A stretch of DNA of 64,000 bases from NCBI GenBank assembly GCA_023374025.1, contig SIJG01000011.1, positions 2,078,574-2,142,573 of the forward strand. Direction: 5' to 3'. Within the stretch, counting starts at the first letter, position 1. Every line of letters begins with the position of its first letter. Made by a program: the position numbers and the translations under genes. The notes under the pieces were generated by a model that saw nothing but the letters and a program-made list of their open reading frames with translations, was not told where the DNA came from and made no database searches. The DNA is from Heterodera schachtii (taxonomy: Eukaryota > Nematoda > Chromadorea > Rhabditida > Heteroderidae). Positions 12,498-23,548 of this stretch are shown one piece after another.

Positions 12498-13529
12498 TTA
12501 AGTCTCAACTTCCCACTCTAATTTTTCATTGCTATAAACGAATGAAATTGTCCGTCGCTTTTCCATTCCTTCGCCGCTCACCGGGCGCACTTTGGCCGAC
12601 GGAGGGAATGCGCCGATTAGCAAAACGGGCGGCTTCGTCGGCTGTCCATCAGCGATCGGATGCGCCGCCGCTTCCGCTGCCGTCGTCCCATGCATTCCAT
12701 CGCCCGAGTTCGGCGCGTAATAGGCAATTCCGCCGAGATGGGCCGGGGACGGCACAGCGAATGCGGCGCCGGCGGGCGACCACAACGGCGCGTATTGTCC
12801 GGTGGGTGAGCGGAAGGACAATTGCGGGGAGGGCAGCTTTTTGTGAGCGGAAACATCGAAGGAATCGTCGTCGGGCTGATGGCTCGGCATTCGGGGAACC
12901 ATCGGCGGACGCTGTGCTGCAAATACAAATTGGCAAAGTTGGACTTGGACGGTGCCAAAGAGTGGAAATATTTCTGCTGGCGAGTGTCGTCGGATTACCG
13001 TCCCAAAACTTTTGCCACATAATTTTTGCTCACCCGGCGGCTCATAGCGGCCTGAGGCAAATGCTCGAACTCCGCTTGGCACTGTTCGTTCACTCATCAA
13101 ACGGTTGGTCTCCCGCCCAAACGGTCGTTGCTTTGCCAATGGCGGCGTGGGCCCATTTCTTGTCGATGGGACGGCGAACGACGGCACCGTTTTGTCCGTC
13201 ATTTTCACCCCTAACATTTCTTGGCCTTTTTCTCTGCTTCCATTCTCTTCGATTTGCCCAATGTCTTCCCCTTGCCGATGAACGGCCTCCTCTTTTTGCT
13301 GCTTCCATTCTTCCATTTCGAATTGTCCTTCTCCTCCCACCTCAAATGCGTTCTCCTCCGCCTCCTCCTCAGATTCTCCAAGGGCGGCACTTCCATCCAA
13401 AAACTTTGGCATTTCTCTTCTCGGAGTCACTTGAGGCTGATGAGCCGGCACGACCGAGGCAAATGCAATTAGCCGATTAAGTGATTTGATAAGGAATAAA
13501 AAGGCACAGAAACGCAAGAAGAAAGGCAT
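12498..13529 (-). CDS. unknown secreted protein, acidic then Pro/Ala-rich
   Basis: Not recognised. The ATG at 13529 opens a 343-codon frame with a good signal peptide (MPFFLRFCAFLFLIKSL...). A Glu-rich region follows (about residues 50-90). The second half is Pro/Ala/Gly-rich and includes AHLGGIAYYAPNSGDG and PIADGQPTKPPVLLIGAF. Residues translated from about 13030-12920 are probably a 3n intron (donor GTGAGC, acceptor TTTGCAG), because that stretch looks unlike its flanks. A second GTGAGC after KVRP (about 12566) may truncate the C-terminus by splicing into the TATAG site near 12535. The plus-strand frame over the same span is nearly as long but has no signal peptide and is Arg-rich, so I treat it as the shadow. 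Confidence 0.45.
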   Translation of the reverse strand: MPFFLRFCAFLFLIKSLNRLIAFASVVPAHQPQVTPRREMPKFLDGSAALGESEEEAEENAFEVGGEGQFEMEEWKQQKEEAVHRQGEDIGQIEENGSREKGQEMLGVKMTDKTVPSFAVPSTRNGPTPPLAKQRPFGRETNRLMSERTVPSGVRAFASGRYEPPGEQKLCGKSFGTVIRRHSPAEIFPLFGTVQVQLCQFVFAAQRPPMVPRMPSHQPDDDSFDVSAHKKLPSPQLSFRSPTGQYAPLWSPAGAAFAVPSPAHLGGIAYYAPNSGDGMHGTTAAEAAAHPIADGQPTKPPVLLIGAFPPSAKVRPVSGEGMEKRRTISFVYSNEKLEWEVET

Positions 13530-14267
13530 TGCGTGAAAAATGGACCCAAAATCAAACCCTTTAACCTTAATTCCGTTTTTAAAAATTTAAAAAATAGAAA
13601 AAATATATTTATATTCATTTTCCATATGGATTTTATTGGGTAAATAAAACATTCTCAGCGGCGGCACTCATTTCGCCTTTCGCCCATTGTTTTACATTCT
13701 CATTCATATTATTTGAGAGAAAGTGAGCGGGAAAGGGGGAGGAGAAGATAACAATCTAACAACAATAAGCCGAAATGTGCACATTCAATTATTCGCTTCA
13801 AATTTCCATTTCGAGAGTCTTAATCTCGACAAATTTGAAGGGAAATCAATTAATAATTGCCAAGCAGATAAAAGTGCCATTCAACAAACAATTTTAATGA
13901 AAATATAATTTAATTTTTATGATAAAATTATATTTTCCACATCATTTTTAAGTTTGTTTAATTTTTAATTTTATTATCTATCTCTATAAAAATTTGATTT
14001 AACTTATTTTAAGTGAATTGGAAGCTTTGACCTCTGATTAGAAATTTGATCAAACATTAAGACACTTTGTTTTCTTTTTGAATGTAGTGGCATTTTGTTT
14101 AATATTACGCCAATGATTTTTTTTTCATTTTTTTACCGTCCATGGCAAATTTAACCATTTCGTCTTTCTGTTTTTGTCGTTAGTTAAAATGATTTAAAAT
14201 TTCGTTTATTTTTTAATTTGCAATTTCATATTTATAAGCATCCATTTGCTTCTTCTTCCCTTTCCAA
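13530..14267. other. AT-rich intergenic region
   Basis: AT-rich between divergent genes. It may contain the promoter and an unrecognised 5' exon of the syntaxin-17 gene, whose first recognisable exon begins at 14268. Nothing else is supported. Confidence 0.4.
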
Positions 14268-15281
14268 ATGTTTTCCCATTCGCCCTCCTCCCTTCTTCCT
14301 CATCCCTCCTCCATTCATCCGTCCGGCATAACCACCTCTGGTGCCTCTAACAACACTCTTTCATCCCACAACTTTTTCGAGGACGAAGAACGGCCGGAGG
14401 AGAACATTTACGAGAGGCATTTTACTCAGCAGCAAATGACCAAGGAGGAGACGAGGCTGGTCGAGTTGCAAAAGCGCAAAGAGAAAGCGATGGAAAAGGC
14501 GGACGCAACGCAACAAATTGCGCAGGTTTTAGGCACAAACAAAACACGAACAAATGGGAAAGCGCATTTTGATTTAGGACATAAATGACCTGAATCAGAT
14601 CATGCAGGACTTGGCCCAACTTGTTCATGTAAGTACTGAAAAAAGGGGGAAGGACGAAATGGCCAAATTTTAAATGAAAAATACTAAGGCACCGCTTTGT
14701 GAATGCCTTGTTGGCTTTATCCATTTTTTGTCATTTTCTTCGCTTTATCTTTTTAGTTTCGACCGTTTACTTGCCATTAATTTATAGGAACAACATGATA
14801 TGGTCGACAGTATTGAGGTGAGTGTGCAAAACTTTCACATTTAAAACATGGTTTTGATTTTGCATTTTTCTAAGGATCACGTGGAGCGTTCAATGCAAGA
14901 GGTCAAGTCGGGCGAGCGCAATTTGCGTCGTGCGGTCGCTTCAAACAGTGCCAAATACCCGGTGGCCGCCGCTGCGGTTGGCGGTGCGGTGATGGGCGGA
15001 CCGGTGGGAATTGCGGCCGGCTCATTGGTGGCCGGAATTGCGGCAGCCGTAGGAGGCGCTTTTGCAGGTTTTTTGAATTTCCACAATTTATTACTATTTA
15101 ATAACTATCAATAATAATAATAATCGGAATTTGTGCCGGACTGACAATTTGAAAAACCCTTTTTTCAGGTCTTTACGGAGGGCGTGTGCTGCAACGGAAA
15201 GTGAAGCAAAGTACGGCAGTCGACTCGCAGCAATCAGTTGTTGTCGGGAATGGGACAGCACAGAATGCCACCGGTCGCTAA
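14268..15281 (+). CDS. syx-17: syntaxin-17, autophagosomal Qa-SNARE
   Basis: Syntaxin-17 mediates autophagosome-lysosome fusion. Exons 14268-14525, 14578-14628, 14788-14817, 14875-15067 and 15169-15281 join in phase. The SNARE helix runs from ADATQQIAQ through DLNQIMQDLAQLVH and EQHDMVDSIE to DHVERSMQEVKSG; the Q of EQHD fits the Qa zero layer. It is followed by a double glycine-zipper hairpin (AAVGGAVMGGPVGIAAG, then VAGIAAAVGGAFAGLYGG) and a basic RVLQRKVKQ tail. This hairpin with a charged tail is the signature of STX17, as opposed to plasma-membrane syntaxins with one TM helix. The N-terminal Habc region is not seen: the ATG at 14268 leads into a Ser/Pro-rich stretch, so an upstream exon may be missing. 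Confidence 0.85.
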
Positions 15282-17288
15282 AAATGGACTTGCGCAGGAT
15301 TTGGGTAAAAAACAGAACGGGGAAAAGATTCGTCAAGCCGATGACTCTGTCGATGTTTGTCTGATTCGCTTTTCACTCATTCGCCGGGTTTTTCTTCCAT
15401 TGGCTTATTTCTATTTCTACGACCCTTCAAAATGTATAAATTTATCAGACATAAAGGACTTATTATATAAACTTTCTTTTAATACTAGTAAAAACAAGTT
15501 TAAAATTGTTTGCCGTTCACACCTTTCGAAAAAACGAGAGATGAACCAATAAATAGAGAGTGCAGAGAAAAAACACCCCTTATTTAGGCGTACTATTTTC
15601 CTATCTCTGCTAATAGAGAAAAAAAAACAGAATTTATTTCGCCTACATTGAATTTGCTATCCATCTTTTTTTCTAATAAATGTTTGTAATAGCTTATGAA
15701 AGCTTCTCCTTGCCAATTTTTTGGTAAAAAATCTTCAAAAGTGATTTTAAAACTCGTTAAAAAATTCCAATTTACCCAATAAAAGTCTTAATATTACTAA
15801 TTCATCCTTCGAAGACGAGAGGTCCGTCAGTCATCAGTCGATCACACGATAAATCAAATTCATAACTCATTCGGTTGGCATCTCACGAACCGACCCGACT
15901 TTCATAAATTCGTGCGTTATTAATGTGCTCTCGTTCCTTTTGCCTAATTGTTTCTTCGATTTCCCATTTCTGTTCGTCCAATGGCTGGCCAACCGAAAGA
16001 AAAAATGATGGATTATGTGAAAAGAAAAATTCGTCAAGAATTTGTTGGAGGAACGATGCAAAGAAAAAGGTGTCGATGATCATAACCGATCGCCACAGCG
16101 AACCAAACAAAAGTAAAACATCGATTGAGTTTTGCTTTTGATTAATGAGTCAAAGGATGAAACGGCGGACGAACGGAGTAATGGCGAAGGTCGAGGAAAA
16201 GGAAGAGAAGAAGAAGCATTGTCATTTATGATAGCCACTCTTCCGAGTTTGTGTAAATAGTGCAGAAATAAGCCAACACTAAAAATAGAGAAGTGATGAC
16301 GACAAACGGACGGACAGATCGAATGGACGACAAATGCGGCGGATGAATGAAATGAATGAAGCAGCAGCACCCGGCGAGAACCATCCATCGGCGCAGTGTT
16401 CATACTTCACACATCAAACCACTAAATATGTATTATACCCCAATTAAACGAATCAAAACGCAAAAATGGATGTATTAAATGCCAAAGAAAACGGCGGCAA
16501 TTAATTTACAAATTGTTTCTATAGCATAATAAAAGATAAAGCTAATAAAAGTTTTATTTTTCCAATTCTTTTAATGCGTCGAATCGACGGAAATGAAAAT
16601 GGTGGCCAATTGTTTCCCCTGACAGCAGTTCCGGAAATGCATGTTCCGTAACAAATTCCTATTCTTCAATTATATGTATTCCGAATTCTTTAAAAGAACG
16701 CATCGCATAAAAGAAACATTTCATCGCACCAATTTTAATTAAAAATTTGTTTGTTTTTTGCCTACTCCAAACAACAACAAACCAATTCAATTAATTATTT
16801 TAATTAATTTTATTTGTCGGTATTTTTTTGATGCGGTAATTTCTGCGCCAAGCGCTAAACGTTGGCGCAATTTAAATAATTTCGAATCATTAAAAAAAAT
16901 CGGAGTTTGAAAAATTTACTTTTCGACTTTATTCGGGTTAGGGATTAAGAATGGTTACAAGTCTGATTCGTCAACAGCAACCCCGAAAACCTCCAAATTA
17001 AAAAAAAATATTAAAATATTAAAAAATTGCTTTTAGAGTTCATAATACCGCACAAAATAGAAAAAAGCCATAAATTTATTAAAAAATTTGCTGCGCAAAT
17101 TAATAAACTGTTGAATTACCTTCAAATGATTCATAAATTAATAAATCTTTTTTGCCCCTTTGTTGCATGGTTACCATTCATTCCGCCGGTGTAAAAAATT
17201 TGCCTTGCCTTTTCTTCACCATAACCTATTAATTTTTTGTTTAATTCTTTTTTTTTCATATTTTACAAATTTATTTTGTCCGTTTTGA
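15282..17288. other. AT-rich intergenic region
   Basis: About 2 kb, strongly AT-rich. Short open frames exist on both strands near 15870-16400, without domain, signal peptide or splice support. No gene called. Confidence 0.4.
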
Positions 17289-20200
17289 ATGGTTCCGCGC
17301 CGAATGACGTCACTTGTGCTGAACATTGGCCAAGACGAGGCCAAGGCGCAGCAGAAGCACTGCGTTTTGCTGGGAGAGAAGGGCGGCGAAACGGAGCACG
17401 GCATTTTGCTGTTGGCGGAGGAGAGGGGAGGAGGCAAAAGAGGACGGCGAATGGACGGCAAAGGCAATGGCGGGCCCAGAAGAAACAGCGGAGAGGAGGA
17501 GGAAGAGGAAGGCACGGACAGTGCCGACGACACAGCATCGATCATGAAGGCGGCACTTCATTTTGCACATTCCACACGATATTTGGTCCCATTTTATGTA
17601 CTTACACAAAAATAGTTGTGCCGGGGCGACATTTGGGGGAATTTAGTGCCGGTTTCGAGAATTCCAATGCTTAAAAATTAATGATTTGTTCCAAATCGCA
17701 TGTTTTAAGGTGCTCTTTCTGACAATTTTGTGCCTCACAATGGCCATGTCCAATTCGGTGGCGCTCCATTTCACCGTCATTTGTATGTACAAAGATGCAG
17801 CTGATGTCGTCCAATTGGGCGATGGTTCGTCCGATCCTCCGATGAGTGACAGCGGCTGGGAACCGACCGTACCACCACCGCAAAGTGACTTTGACCGGCA
17901 GCGGCAGCATTTTTATTCCAATTTCACCACCTCCGTATTGTCGTCGTCCACCGGCAGAAACAACGGAAGTCAGTAAAACGACAGACCGTTAAAAATGTGC
18001 CATTATTTTTGCCAACTTTAAGCACTCAACCAACTGATGTTCAGCAACACGCAACGTGCCGTTCTCTTCTCTGCCGTCCCCGTCGGCTCTTTGCTCGGCT
18101 CTTTGCCCATCACTCCGCTTGTTTTGCGCTATGGCATGCGGTAATTTATCATTTAGTCCCACTGATTTTGGACTCATTTTACCTAATTTGGCATGCCATA
18201 ATCTGTCAGTTATTTTATCTCAATTCCGTCCGAATGCGAGACAAGTCTTTTTTCACCATGATTATCATTTTGAAAATTGGGAAGGGATACCTTAACATAA
18301 AGTACGGCATCGGATTTAGAGGTTTCCCTTTCCCACTTCAGCAAGACGTTCTTTCTGTACGGTGTTCTCTCCATGTTCGCCACTTTGTTCACCCCCGTGT
18401 CCGCCTACACGCATTTTTTCCTTTTGCTTCTGATGCGATTCCTTCAGGGCGTTGCGGTTGCAATTTGTTTCCCGGCCAGTGGTCAGTCCAATTTTCAATG
18501 GGATTTTATTTCAAAAATTGACAAATTTTTCACTCATTTATATTTTTGCGGAGGCAATTCGTTACAGCGAAACGTTCCTTCTAAGAATTTAAAAAAAAAT
18601 TTCAAATAAACATCTAAAAACAATTTGGTGAGGGGAAATAAGTTGTGTGTTCCGTCTGTCAAAGTGTGTGCAATGTTTTGCTTTTTCCCCTTTTGGTGGC
18701 ATTATCTCCGAGTGGTGTCCGTTGCGCAGTGCCGGCACTGTCATTGCGCTTCTCTCCTGTCACATTCAGGTGCTTTGTTGTAATGGTTTGTCATTAATTC
18801 TTTTTACCACATCTCATTTTTCACTTTTGCTTCACAGTTTGGTCCCATTTTAACGATGCCATTGGCGGGCGAACTGTGCGAGTCGCGTTGGGGTTGGCCG
18901 GCACTTTATTACATTCAGGTGGCAAGGGGGGAGAGGAGGTTAATGGATTTTTAAAGGCTATATTCTGTAGGCAATTAACAGTTACATTGGGCTTTATACC
19001 GTATTCCCTCATTTTTTGTATAAAAAAATTCAAAATTAATTTTTCACTTTTCCCCTCCGTTTTCAGTCTCTGCTCACCGCCCTTTCTTTTGTGGCATTTT
19101 TCGCCTTTTTCCGCGACTCGCCTCGTCATCACAGAAATGTTTCGAGAAGAGAATTGGGCAAAATCTCACGCGGAAAGTCTTCCTCCCACTCGGACGGTTC
19201 GGCACGCAGAGAAATCCCTTACGGCGCAATGGTGGGCAAAGCAAAATGCCACCATTGGCATTTTTTGGAATTTCTCCAATTTCTTCCATTTTTTACAGTT
19301 CCGTGACCCGGCAGTGTGGGGCATCTTTACGTGTACAATGGGCACCACTTTTGGCTTTTACGTTTTCGTGCAGTACGGCCCCATTTATCTGAACAAAGTC
19401 CGCTTCGAATTCCCTCCCCCCTTCCCAATGCATTTATTTTTGTCTAAAGGCCCTCAAATTTGATGTCGAACGCACCGGCTTTGCGGTGGCATTGCCAAGT
19501 CTTTTGTCGGTGTTGGCCAAATTCATCGTTGGGCCCGTCAGTGATTATGCGACGTATGTGCTCACTTTGGTTTTGTCCGTTAATTACCCTTAATTTGCCA
19601 CTAATTACCGTTCCTTTGTGAGTCATTCCCCCGCCCAAAAATTTCAGCTTTTTGTCCGACCGTTCCCGTGTCATTTTCTTCGCCACTCTCTCCCAATTTT
19701 CGATGGCCCTTTGCTTTTGTGCGCTGGCACTTCTCCCCTCCGATTCGCCGCGTTGGCTTCTCCAATTGTTCTTCACCGCCGTTACCGTCGCTTGTGGCAT
19801 AAATTGCGCAGGGGTAATTAAAAAAAACAAAAAATTTTTGTAATTTTATCTTTTAGGTTGGGAAAAGTGCACAATTGGTCAGTGTTATTATGAATTATTC
19901 AAAATATAATCTAGAGAATAAAATAAAATTTAAATTTCAACAGAAATTTAAATTTCAACAGAAATTTCTCCCCATTTTTTGCAGATTTCGCGTCAATACG
20001 CCCCCGTTTTGTCCACGTTCAAGTGATCAAACCAATAATATCCTTTTTCCCATTTTTGTTTCCTCGGTGTTCAGTGTGTTCGCCTGTTCCTGCACCATCA
20101 TGCTCATCCCCGTGTTGGTCAGTGCGCTGGCGCCGGACAACGAACCGTACCAGGCGAGAAAAGCAATTAATACACACAAATGCTGATCTGAAAATGATTT

Positions 20201-20481
20201 AACGCCTTGCTGCTGTTCTGTTTCAGTGGTCTCGCATCTTTCTGATCGCCGCTGCGGTGATTCTCGTCTGTCTGCTGGTGTTCGACTGCACCGCCGAGGC
20301 GTCTCCGCGTCCGTGGACAAAAACGGCGACATTCGCCAAACAATCGACGGACGAAGAGGACGTGAAAACGGACGACAGAAAGGGCGAGGTGGAGGAGACG
20401 GAAGAGAGGCAGACGGAGAGAGAGAGGGGGACGGACAAAGGGACGGAACGGACGACGGACACGGCATTGAGAGCGATTTAA
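17289..20481 (+). CDS. SLC17-family anion/phosphate cotransporter (sialin/VGLUT-type MFS)
   Basis: A 12-TM MFS transporter of the SLC17 family, which moves organic anions across vesicular, lysosomal or plasma membranes. Exons: 17289-17585, 17710-17968, 18023-18140, 18342-18481, about 18696-18769, 18838-18918, 19067-19231, 19299-19397, 19450-19553, 19648-19813, 19857-19877, 19985-20022, 20075-20153 and 20227-20481. TM1 reads VLFLTILCLTMAMSNSVALH, ending in HFTVICM as in the family. Later blocks are SAVPVGSLLGSLPITPLV, RFLQGVAVAICFPAS, SEWCPLRSAGT, LTMPLAGELCESRWGWPALY and PSLLSVLAKFIVGPVSD. The tail is long, acidic and cytosolic. Oddities: a 21-nt exon (VGKSAQL), a GC-AG intron (20154-20226), and an intron before 18696 whose phase-consistent acceptor lacks AG. 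The N-terminal about 95 residues are charged and variable. Substrate cannot be assigned. Confidence 0.85.
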
Positions 20482-21618
20482 GAGAGTTGACCCCTGAGGC
20501 ATCGTGAGCGAAACTCTCGAGCACACCAATTTTGATTTTCATCATTCGATCATTCGCCTATCAATTTGGCCAATTAAAAAAATCGCATTCGCTTTCTCAT
20601 TTTGTGTAATTTGTCACTTACTTTACCATTCTTTTTTGTTGTTGTGATTTGCTACGCTTAATTTGTAACACTTTTGTTTTTGATCTCCCCTCCCCCCCCC
20701 AATCCCTCACTCATTTTTTGCTGAATTTTACATTTTACAGCCCAATTTTGCAGATCAATCAATGCTCATTATTCATTGTTTTGCTTTACAATTTCATCAC
20801 TTTGTTTCATTTTTTATTTCTTCTTTTATTGTAACTTTCGTTGGTATTATTTTCCTACTAATGTTTTTGTTCAAAATGTTTATTCCCTTCAGTTTTTATT
20901 CAAATAAAAAAATGGTAACAAATTTTGTGAGTGTATTTGTGTAAAGATTTGAGTGTATATAAACAATAGAAAAAACACCGGAAAATGAATTGTGAAAATG
21001 GCAAATTGGGCAGAAAATGTTGGAAAATGAACAAAAAAAGGGCAATTGAGAAAGAGTTTTGAGGTGAAAGACAGACAAATCCCATCTTTTGGGAAAGGAG
21101 GATAAGCCGAAGACTGACTAGTGATCACTGATCGGAAAATGATTTCCAATCACAAAATGAAGGGTTTTGTCCCCTGGGAAATTGGGCACAAATCGCTATT
21201 ATACTGTACAACTCCAGAGAGCAAATTGTTTTCTGTTTTAGTATCCAATTCTCCATAAGATGGCCTACGCTGATCACTGCTTTTCCCTGATCAGACGGGC
21301 TTGGCCGGGTTTGAGTTGGCTTGGCCCTGATCACTACCAACAGACCGGTCCCTGATCAGGCGGGCTTGGCCCAATCCGCTGGTCAGGGTTGTGTGGGCTT
21401 GGCCTTGATCACTACCAGTAGACCAGTGCCTGATCAGGTGGGTCGGCTGGACTTAGCCCGGCCCGCTCGCTGATTAGAGGAGGATCCAATTGGATTTTGA
21501 TTGCTTGCTGTTAAGCCGGGGGAGTAATGAGATTTCCAATCACAAATCTGGGCAGGCTTGATGATCTGCTGCTGACTGATCACAGTTTTGCTTGTCCCCT
21601 TCGCTTTTCCTCTGCTGA
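20482..21618. other. intergenic region with TGATCA-rich imperfect repeats
   Basis: AT-rich up to about 21120. From 21260 to 21460 there is an imperfect direct repeat built around CTGATCAG, CGGGCTTGGCC and CTGATCACTACCA. No coding signal seen. Confidence 0.4.
21287..21455. repeat. imperfect TGATCA-containing repeat
   Basis: Recurring blocks CCTGATCAG-GCGGGCTTGGCC and TTGGCC-TGATCACTACCA occur in the same order at least twice, each spanning about 70-80 bp with substitutions. Confidence 0.5.
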
Positions 21619-23548
21619 TCACAATGACCCCGTCCTTCCTCGCTGTGCCGAGGAAACCGTCGAGTCGGTGTTTTCCCGCTTCAGCGGCAACGGTGGCCTC
21701 TGCTGCAGCTGCTGCTGCGAGTGGCGACCGTTGGCGCCGCCGTGCCGCACCGCCGTCGTCCGTTGGCGCCGTTCTCCGCCGCTCCCGCGCCGTCCGCTCT
21801 GAACACTTTCGCTGTCCATGTCGCTGAACTCGTCCGTCAGCGGCGCCCCATGGCCCCGCGGAGGTCTCAGCGGTGGCGGCGGCGGACGGTGCGAGCGGTG
21901 GTGGGCGTGCGCCGTGACCGAAACGCATTGGTCAGACGCGGCGGACGCGCGCGAGCGGCGTCGCTCATCTGAAATACACATTTTTGGCATTATTTTGGCA
22001 CTTTATTGCCATTCCCCTTTACTCGCATCGTGCCGGCAGCGGTGGTGGCGGTGGCGGCACTCGCGGTGGCGGAGGAGGCGGAAAGGGCACGTCGTGCCGG
22101 AAAGCCGCTACATCCTCCGCCCCAATGGCGCCGCCGCTTTCCACCGCCCATTCGATGTGATAGCGTGGACGCGGTGGTGGTCGCCCGCGCGGCGGTGGCG
22201 GCGGATGCTGCGCCTCCGCGTCAAATTCGTTCTGTCCACGCCGAACGCTCCGGTAGCGCCGCTGGCGACGTAATTCGTCCGCCGCACTTTCGCCAGTCGG
22301 AGGGGACGCGTCCAACAATGGCTGCCGGTGCCGCTTTTTCTTGCCCCATTTTGCGTGCCCATTGTCGCGGTCGTCCAGCGTGGCCAACTTAAAAAGGAGT
22401 CAAGAGTCTCGAAGCTCGGGCACGACTTCGGCACATTGAAGGCGCAAGTGCCATGTTTGGGTGTGCCATTGGTTGGTAACTTGTCCATACCTCGTCCTCC
22501 TCGAGCCCAGTGAACGCCCTGTTGCGCGCCTCGTCGCGTCGCTCCCTCCGCTCCGCGCGCGGTTCTTCCGCGTCCCATGAGTCCGCTTCGCTCTCCACTC
22601 CCTCGTCGTCCTCCTCTGTGCCCATCCACTCTTCGTCTTCCTCCGTGTCTCTGGCCGTCCTGTGCTTTTGCCGCACTCTCTCGCGTCTCCGCCTCCGTCT
22701 GTTTCTGTTCCGTCTCCGCCTTCGTCGTTCTTCCTCATCCTCCTCCCCCTCTCCGTTCTGTTGCGCGTCCTTTCGCTGCAAAAGCGCGTTCAGAATGGCG
22801 TACAGAATGATGAAGAAGGCGAGCAGTGCAAGGCCAAGTGCGAGCAGTAAATAGGGGAACAGACCTTAACGGCGGAAAAGTTTACACACAAATCTTAAGA
22901 GAAAAGAATTTTATTGTATTTTTTTTTATCCCCGCGGCACAAGTCCGCGTGAAAGCGGAAGCATTCCCCCCAAAAATGCCTGAATTGGCTAGCCAAGGGC
23001 GGCATTCATTCATTAATTCATTCACTGCTTGGGCTTTGCTCACCGTCCATGTCCTGGCCCATGTCAATGCCCCACCCGCCCCCTCCTCCGCCAGCGTTTG
23101 CCGTCGCGCCCCGCGCCGCGTCATTCGGCTGTGCCGTCCGCTTCTGTTGTTGCTGCAAGACGTTGTTGTTCCACCGTCTTCGATGCTGATGGGTGTGCTC
23201 CTCCGCTTCAACAGTCTAAGCATGACAATTCGTCATGTTTTTGCATTTGTCCATTTCTTATTGACCATTTGTCTTTTTTTTTAATAATTCTCCATGCTCA
23301 TTTGTCCATTTTTGTGTATCAAGTGTCTTTTTTCTTCCATTTGTCCATCATTCTTTGTGTCCATTTGTCCCCCCTTTTGACCCCACCTTCGTCTTCTCCG
23401 TGATTGGCCATGCCCTCCTTGTCCGTGTGGTCATCGACGGCGTCCGCTTTTCCTCCGCCGTTGTCAAAGCGGGCGGCAAATGCGTGGAGGACAAAGACCA
23501 ATGCTTCAGCTTCACTTGAATAATGCCGATGTTCATATCTGTGATCAT
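21619..23548 (-). CDS. unknown single-pass membrane protein with basic, acidic and polyproline tail
   Basis: Not recognised. Five exons join in phase: 23387-23548 (start MITDMNIGI), 23044-23215, 22491-22864, 22027-22387 and 21619-21968. The outer part is Gln/His- then Gly-rich (GGGGGGWGIDMGQDMDG). It is followed by one TM helix (LFPYLLLALGLALLAFFIIL), a long Arg cluster, an acidic stretch (TEEDEEWMGTEEDDEG), polyproline blocks, and an Arg/Gln/Ser-rich end containing LTDEFSDMDSESVQSG. No signal peptide is obvious, so topology is inferred. The last intron offers two overlapping donors: GC at 22026 keeps frame to 21619, while GT at 22022 gives a stop just after the junction. Composition suggests an intracellular scaffold or adaptor tail, but that is only inference. 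Confidence 0.5.

Noticed and set aside
12470..13480. 336-codon plus-strand frame over the unknown secreted protein
   Set aside because: Arg/Pro-rich, no signal peptide or domain. The opposite strand has a clear leader and splice sites, so I treat this as its shadow.
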